DNA of 34,835 nucleotides from Myxococcales bacterium (lineage in GTDB: Bacteria > Myxococcota_A > Polyangia > Palsa-1104 > SHYY01): NCBI GenBank assembly GCA_009692555.1, contig SHYY01000047.1:1-34835 (forward strand), given 5' to 3'. Shown in pieces: positions 30,852 to 34,835 of the stretch. A program made the translations under genes and the position numbers. Numbering within the stretch: position 1 is the stretch's first letter; every line of letters begins with the position of its first letter. A model generated the notes under the pieces. The model ran no database searches. It saw only the letters and a program-made list of their open reading frames with translations, and had not been told where the DNA came from.

Positions 30852-32227
30852 GGCGGGACGAGGCGCTGCTGGCGCGGCTCGACGAGGCGCTGGCGGGGTG
30901 CGATGCCGAGGGGGAGATCGAGCTCTCGGCGTTCGCCGGACGGATCGGCTCGACCCGCTTCGCCGACTCGCAGGTGACCCAGAGCGGCGAGGTGGAGGAG
31001 GTGCTCGTCCAGGCGCGCGTCGCCGTCGGTGGGAGGGTCGGATCGGCGCGCGTGGGGGCGCTCGACCGGGCGGCGCTGCGCGGGGCGATCGCGCAGGCGG
31101 GGGAGATCGCCCGCGTCCTCCCGAACGATCCCGATTTCGCCGGCTTCGACGACGGCACCGTTTCCACGCCGCCCTGCGTCGAGACGTGGGACGAGGCAAC
31201 CGCCGCCTCCCGGGCCGGCGATCGCGCCACCGTGCTCGCCCGGGCCTTCGCGGTCACCGACGGGGCCCGCCTCTCTGCCGCCGGAATCGCCGCCGTCGTC
31301 GACGGTGCGCAGGCGGTCGCCACCCGCGCGGGCGCGCGCCGAGCGTATCGCTTCACCACCTGCAAGCTCGACCTGATCGCCGCCTCCGACACCGCCTCGG
31401 GCTACGCCGCCGCCTACGGTGCGAGCGCCGGGGCGTGCGATCCGATCGAGGTGGCCCGCACCGCGTGCGATCGCGCCCTCGCCGGGAGCGATCCAATCGA
31501 CCTCGCGCCCGGGGTCTACGACGTGATCCTCGAGCCCAAGGCGGTGGCGGAGGCGCTCGAGTGGCTGGCGGTCGGCTCCCTCACCGCGCGCCCGCTCGCC
31601 GACGGCAGCTCGGTGTTCGCCGGGCGAATCGGCCAGCGCGTGACCTCCGATCGGATCTCGCTCTACGACGACGCCTGCGATCCCGATCCCGCGTCGATAC
31701 GCGCACCCTTCGACGCCGAGGGCACGCCCAAGCGACGGGTCGATTTCATCGCGCACGGCGTCGCCGGCGGCGTGGTCAACGATCGCGCCGCCGCGCGCCG
31801 CTCCGGGGTCGCACCCACCGGCCACGCCGTGCCCCTCGGCGACGAGCTGGGCTGGGACACCTGCTCGCCCCAGCACCTCCACCTCGCGCCGGGCGAGGAC
31901 CGCGTCGAGGATCTGCTCGCGCGCGTCGAGCGCGGGCTGTGGGTCACACGGTTCCACTACGTCAACGGGCTGCTCGACACGCGACGGGCTCTGATGACCG
32001 GGATGACCCGCGACGGCCTGCTGCTGATCGAGAACGGCCGGATCACCCGCGGCGTGCGGAACCTGCGCTGGACCGAGCCGCTGCTCGAGGCGCTGGGGCG
32101 CGAAGGCGGCATCACGCGGCAACGGCGGGCGGTGGCGGCGTGGTGGTCGACCACCTCGGGCGGCGGGCTGGTCTGCCCGACGCTGCTGCTCCGCGACTTC
32201 CACTTCACCGGGGCGAGCCGGGGGTAG
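30848..32227 (+). CDS. tldE: TldE/PmbA-family protease subunit
   Basis: This 459-residue protein starts at ATG 30848, overlapping the tldD stop. Features of TldE/PmbA include the strand ELSAFAGRIGSTRFADSQVT, the middle block GVYDVILEPKAVAEALEWLA, SVFAGRIGQRVTSDRISLYDD, and the C-terminal GLWVTRFHYVNGLLDTRRALMTGMTRDG. TldE lacks the zinc motif and forms the partner subunit of TldD in a heterodimer with an enclosed cavity. The symbol rests on family and on the tldD neighbour; pmbA is a synonym. Confidence 0.88.
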   Translation: MRRDEALLARLDEALAGCDAEGEIELSAFAGRIGSTRFADSQVTQSGEVEEVLVQARVAVGGRVGSARVGALDRAALRGAIAQAGEIARVLPNDPDFAGFDDGTVSTPPCVETWDEATAASRAGDRATVLARAFAVTDGARLSAAGIAAVVDGAQAVATRAGARRAYRFTTCKLDLIAASDTASGYAAAYGASAGACDPIEVARTACDRALAGSDPIDLAPGVYDVILEPKAVAEALEWLAVGSLTARPLADGSSVFAGRIGQRVTSDRISLYDDACDPDPASIRAPFDAEGTPKRRVDFIAHGVAGGVVNDRAAARRSGVAPTGHAVPLGDELGWDTCSPQHLHLAPGEDRVEDLLARVERGLWVTRFHYVNGLLDTRRALMTGMTRDGLLLIENGRITRGVRNLRWTEPLLEALGREGGITRQRRAVAAWWSTTSGGGLVCPTLLLRDFHFTGASRG

Positions 32228-32236
32228 CGACGGCGT

Positions 32237-32803
32237 TCATCTCCCGACGGAGAAGGCGATCGGCTTCGTGGCCTGGTAGGGCCCCTCCGACACCTCGCCG
32301 AGCTTCACCACCATCCGCACCGTCGCCAGCGATAGGCTCTTTCCCTTCCACGAGGCCCACACAGCGTCGCTCGGTGTCCAGTTCTGGAGGGTGGTCAGGA
32401 CGCGGTGGGTGACGGCGCCGCCGGTCGAGAACTGGAGGTCGAAGAGGTCGCCCGTAACGGCCGCCTCGTGCGACCCGCAGAGCGGGCACTTCATGTCGCA
32501 CGCGGCGGTGCCGTTGGGTTTGCCGTCGAGCGTGGCGGTGAGCTTCCATGAAAACGTCGGCTTCGGGGTGGCGGGGTGCATCGCGCCGGCGGCGATCGGC
32601 GGCCGGAAGCTCGCCGCGAGGGCGTCGTCGATCGTGACGTGCTTGCCCACCTCCTGGTCGTCGAAGGTGACCCAGCTCTCGTCGGTGGAGCAGCCGGCGA
32701 ACTCGTCGGGCTCGCGCTGGGTGCCCTTGTGGCCGCAGCCGAGGGCGACGAGCGGCGCGAAGCAGGCGATCGAGAGGAAGAGGATGTGACGGGGAATCGA
32801 CAT
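32237..32803 (-). CDS. Cys-containing lipoprotein of unknown function
   Basis: This 188-residue protein starts at ATG 32803, with AAGGAA six bases upstream, right after the previous gene's TAA. The signal ends ALGC (Cys 23). The mature part is beta-rich and contains CDMKCPLCG (Cys-x3-Cys-x2-Cys) followed by SHEA, a possible metal site, and the ending VRMVVKLGEVSEGPY. No family is recognised. It is the last gene of the minus-strand operon 34220-32237, where all three products are exported and rich in Cys or His. Confidence 0.7.
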   Translation of the reverse strand: MSIPRHILFLSIACFAPLVALGCGHKGTQREPDEFAGCSTDESWVTFDDQEVGKHVTIDDALAASFRPPIAAGAMHPATPKPTFSWKLTATLDGKPNGTAACDMKCPLCGSHEAAVTGDLFDLQFSTGGAVTHRVLTTLQNWTPSDAVWASWKGKSLSLATVRMVVKLGEVSEGPYQATKPIAFSVGR

Positions 32804-32814
32804 CGGAGTTCCTT

Positions 32815-33756
32815 TTAGTTGAGATCGACGACGGTGGAGAGGATGAGGGCGTGGTTCTCGGACTGATGGCCGCGGAGCCACTGCCCGACCTGGATCTGGC
32901 CCGACACGCGGATCAGCCAGCGCTCCACCGGTGCCACCGACACCGACGGAGAGAGGCCGATGAGAGCGCCCCCGCTGTCGCGAGAATCGCTGCCCGAGGA
33001 GAGCACATCGGACGCCGCCCAGCGGAGATCGGCGGTGACTCCGACCGCGACCAGCGACGGGAACTGGTACTGCAATCCGGCACTGGCGCCAAGGCTCTGG
33101 CCGCGCCGGTAGCCGCGCCGGCCCGGGGTCGGAACGCGGACGCTGACCGTGGAGAAGAAGCTCACCGGCTCGCCGAACCAGCCCCAGGCCGCCCCGGCGA
33201 ACGGGTCCCAGGAGCCCGATCCGGGCTGATCGTCCTCGGGGAAGGGGTAGCCAGCGTCGTCGTAGAGGCGCGGTCCGGTGGGCGTTTTCAGGCCGGCGAG
33301 CAGCGACACGAGATGGCGCGGCGAAAACTTGCGATCGCGGAAGACGATCGCGCGCGCCGAGGCCTCGGCGTCCCCGAGGCCGACGAAGCTCTGCCGAGGG
33401 CGAGCGCCGGAATCGATCCACTGCGCCACCACCGGCAGCGTCAGCGCGACGGTGAAGCGCTCGCTCGGGGACCATGATCCGGCGACCGTGGAGCGGAGGG
33501 TCCAGGCCTGCACCTCGCGCTCGCCGTCGCCGGTCGCGTGGCCTCCGAAGCGCTCGTCGACGGCGAGCCGAACGCGGTGCGGGAACGGCTTCTCGATCCC
33601 CATCGCGGTGAGGGTCGGGTCGCCGCACGAGCAGGCGGCGCAGGCGAGCGCCCGCGATGGGACGAGGCTCACCGCGAGGGCGAGGGCGAACGCGAGCGAG
33701 AAGACACGGGCGATTGCCGGCGCGCGCGAACGCGCCGCATGCAGACCATGGGGCAT
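32815..33756 (-). CDS. Exported beta-rich protein with CAACSCGD N-terminus
   Basis: This 313-residue protein starts at ATG 33756, with GGAGG about ten bases upstream. The signal peptide ends near SRALA, so the mature chain begins CAACSCGDPTLTAMG (Cys39, Cys42, Cys44), a striking Cys cluster at the new N-terminus. The rest has alternating amphipathic strands (VRLAVDERFGGH, FTVALTLPVVAQW, RWLIRVSGQIQVGQWLRG) and ends VVDLN, which suggests an outer-membrane beta-barrel. The Cys cluster would then face the periplasm. It lies between the His/Cys-rich gene and the lipoprotein in one operon. Confidence 0.7.
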   Translation of the reverse strand: MPHGLHAARSRAPAIARVFSLAFALALAVSLVPSRALACAACSCGDPTLTAMGIEKPFPHRVRLAVDERFGGHATGDGEREVQAWTLRSTVAGSWSPSERFTVALTLPVVAQWIDSGARPRQSFVGLGDAEASARAIVFRDRKFSPRHLVSLLAGLKTPTGPRLYDDAGYPFPEDDQPGSGSWDPFAGAAWGWFGEPVSFFSTVSVRVPTPGRRGYRRGQSLGASAGLQYQFPSLVAVGVTADLRWAASDVLSSGSDSRDSGGALIGLSPSVSVAPVERWLIRVSGQIQVGQWLRGHQSENHALILSTVVDLN

Positions 33757-33824
33757 GGTGTTCGAACCTCCGCTTTCCGGTTCAATCGGATCGAGAGCGT
33801 GATCGGATCCGGTCGGCGAGCGAT

Positions 33825-34220
33825 CTACGGAGGGGGCCGTGCAGCGACGGGAAAGCGGTCAATGAGCGGCGGTGGATCGGGTGCGGTGAGCCGCGTGGAA
33901 TCCAGGGCGGCGGGGAGCCCCTCGCGCGGCGGCGGTGGGAGCGCGGGCACCCATGGAATCGCCCCGCTGTGGGTACGCCCACGGCAGGGTCGCAGCGACG
34001 GCGTTCCGGTAGGAACCTCGCCCTTGCCGTCGGTGCTGCGGAAGCGCAGCCGCCCGTGACCGGGGCAGTCGTGGCAGCCGCACTCGTGATCGGCGTCGTG
34101 ATCGCCGCAGCAGCAGTGGATCACGCTGTCGTACTCGAAGGCGTTGGCGAATCCGGTGCTCTGGCCGAGCAGCGCGAGCGCGGCCAGCAGAGCGAGCACC
34201 TGGGCGGCGACGCGGCGCAT
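33825..34220 (-). CDS. Small exported His/Cys-rich protein
   Basis: This 131-residue protein starts at ATG 34220 with the hydrophobic signal VAAQVLALLAALALL. The mature N-terminus holds a dense metal-ligand cluster between residues 35 and 55 (HCCCGDHDADHECGCHDC, then PGH): six Cys, five His and several Asp. The remaining ~70 residues are Pro/Arg-rich and without a predicted fold. Binding of copper, zinc or a similar soft metal is likely from composition alone. An upstream in-frame start at 34256 would place charged residues before the signal and is not preferred. It is the first gene of the operon with the beta-barrel-like protein (68 bases on) and the lipoprotein. Confidence 0.65.
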   Translation of the reverse strand: MRRVAAQVLALLAALALLGQSTGFANAFEYDSVIHCCCGDHDADHECGCHDCPGHGRLRFRSTDGKGEVPTGTPSLRPCRGRTHSGAIPWVPALPPPPREGLPAALDSTRLTAPDPPPLIDRFPVAARPPP

Positions 34221-34237
34221 CGCGCTCGGGATACCAT

Positions 34238-34692
34238 TCACAAGACCCGCGCGCAAGGCGATGAGGCGCTGCGCAGGCGCTGCGCTCGGGGACCCTGGTT
34301 GAGCAGCACGCTGACGTCGCCGCTGCTGTAGTTCGCGGTGGCGAGATCGGGCTTGCCGTCGCCGTTCCAGTCGCCGGCGACCACGGCGGAGGGGAACTCG
34401 CCGGTCTTGCAGGGGAGGGTCCGGCGGAGGCCGCCCTTGCTCCCGAGGAGCAGGACAACGGCCTGATCGGCGACGCAGGTGGCCGCCACGTCGGGCCGGC
34501 CGTCGCGATCGAAGTCGGCGCTCGCGAGCGCCACCGGATGGCCGCCCGCAGCGATGTGGACGGCCGGCTGAAGCTTCACTCCGCCAGCGCCCCGGACGAC
34601 GCTGCGCAGGTCATCGCGGCACAGGAGGCGCTCTTGCAATCGCCCCCGGAGAGGCAGGCCTTGCCGTCGCTACAGGGGGGGGCAGGAGCCGC
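34238..34692 (-). pseudogene. Broken FG-GAP/VCBS-repeat lipoprotein fragment
   Basis: From about 34639 to 34290 one frame encodes two FG-GAP/VCBS repeats with calcium-loop motifs: ALASADFDRDGRPDVAATC and VVAGDWNGDGKPDLATANY. Upstream, a different frame encodes CSDGKACLSGGDCKSASC, a Cys-rich module typical of secreted Myxococcota proteins, up to TGA at 34578-34576. The two belong together, so at least one frameshift lies between them. An eight-G run at 34675-34682 breaks the frame again; one G fewer would give GGSCPPCSDGKAC. After LLNQG the FG-GAP pattern stops abruptly, so the C-terminus is also lost or shifted. Confidence 0.65.
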
Positions 34693-34835
34693 CCTAGTAC
34701 TACTCGCTCACGTCGGAGCCCGTCTCCGGCACCCGCGGGCCGGTCACGGCGTGCTCCCGTCGGAAGCGCGGGGCGGTCGGCCGGCGCGCGGGGGCGGTTG
34801 GAGCCCGTACGGGCCGCCCTCCGGCCCCGGACGCC
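34693..34835. other. Gene-free GC-rich right edge
   Basis: No gene or repeat was found in these 143 bases, apart from the short palindrome GCCCGTACGGGC (34803-34814). The stretch is very GC-rich. Because it follows a broken gene with a long G run, poor sequence quality at this end cannot be excluded. Confidence 0.4.

Noticed and set aside
34803..34814. Perfect palindrome GCCCGTACGGGC
   Set aside because: It is short, lies in a very GC-rich edge, and there is no gene or second copy to give it meaning.

Overview
The window is a very GC-rich bacterial segment with wobble-biased codons throughout. It is full of lipoprotein signal peptides, of linkers built from PDLA units, and of Cys-rich modules of the CGDDGCGGSCG type. 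Together with an FHA-type sigma-54 activator, PilT ATPases and four-helix-bundle proteins, this points to a Myxococcota (deltaproteobacterial, probably Polyangia-like) chromosome. That assignment is inference from style, not from a marker gene. No rRNA, tRNA or CRISPR array was recognised.

Layout. 1-1691 is an eroded accessory stretch: an IS4-like transposase fragment, a DUF104/MazF-like toxin-antitoxin pair whose toxin has an in-frame stop, and an N-terminally damaged four-helix-bundle gene between 28-bp direct repeats. 1692-3017 is a polysaccharide-deacetylase-like lipoprotein interrupted by TGA. 5700-3036 (minus) is a three-gene operon of a membrane protein and two SPFH/band-7 proteins. 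9381-5792 (minus) holds two lysyl-oxidase-related secreted proteins, one apparently intact and one that has lost its catalytic core and carries a frameshift. 9471-10817 is a zincin-like lipoprotein.

10963-19090 is a plus-strand cluster: HEAT-like protein, PilT-like ATPase with an N-terminal extension, canonical PilT, methyltransferase (fused to a second domain), small membrane protein and a pyruvate kinase without its C-terminal domain. 23653-19111 (minus) is a coupled operon of a fibrinogen-like lipoprotein, a CsgG/FlgO-like protein and a lipid-anchored alpha/beta hydrolase. 23838-27563 contains a TPR lipoprotein, a small lipoprotein, an unknown protein ending in a twin C-x13-C hairpin, and an FHA/sigma-54 activator. 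Sigma-54-like promoter sequences precede the TPR and twin-Cys genes. A 221-bp MITE-like inverted-repeat element separates the activator from a CNNM/CorC-type transporter (29100-27784). TldD/TldE proteases follow (29397-32227), then a minus-strand operon of Cys/His-rich envelope proteins (34220-32237) and a broken FG-GAP lipoprotein fragment at the right edge.

Two global observations stand out. First, eight genes that start transcription units have a TANNNT box 5-7 bases before the start codon, six of them with no ribosome-binding site at all, which suggests leaderless transcription. Second, at least four reading frames are broken close to the N-terminus by single-base events. This may be real gene decay or uncorrected assembly error, and should be settled before these genes are called pseudogenes.
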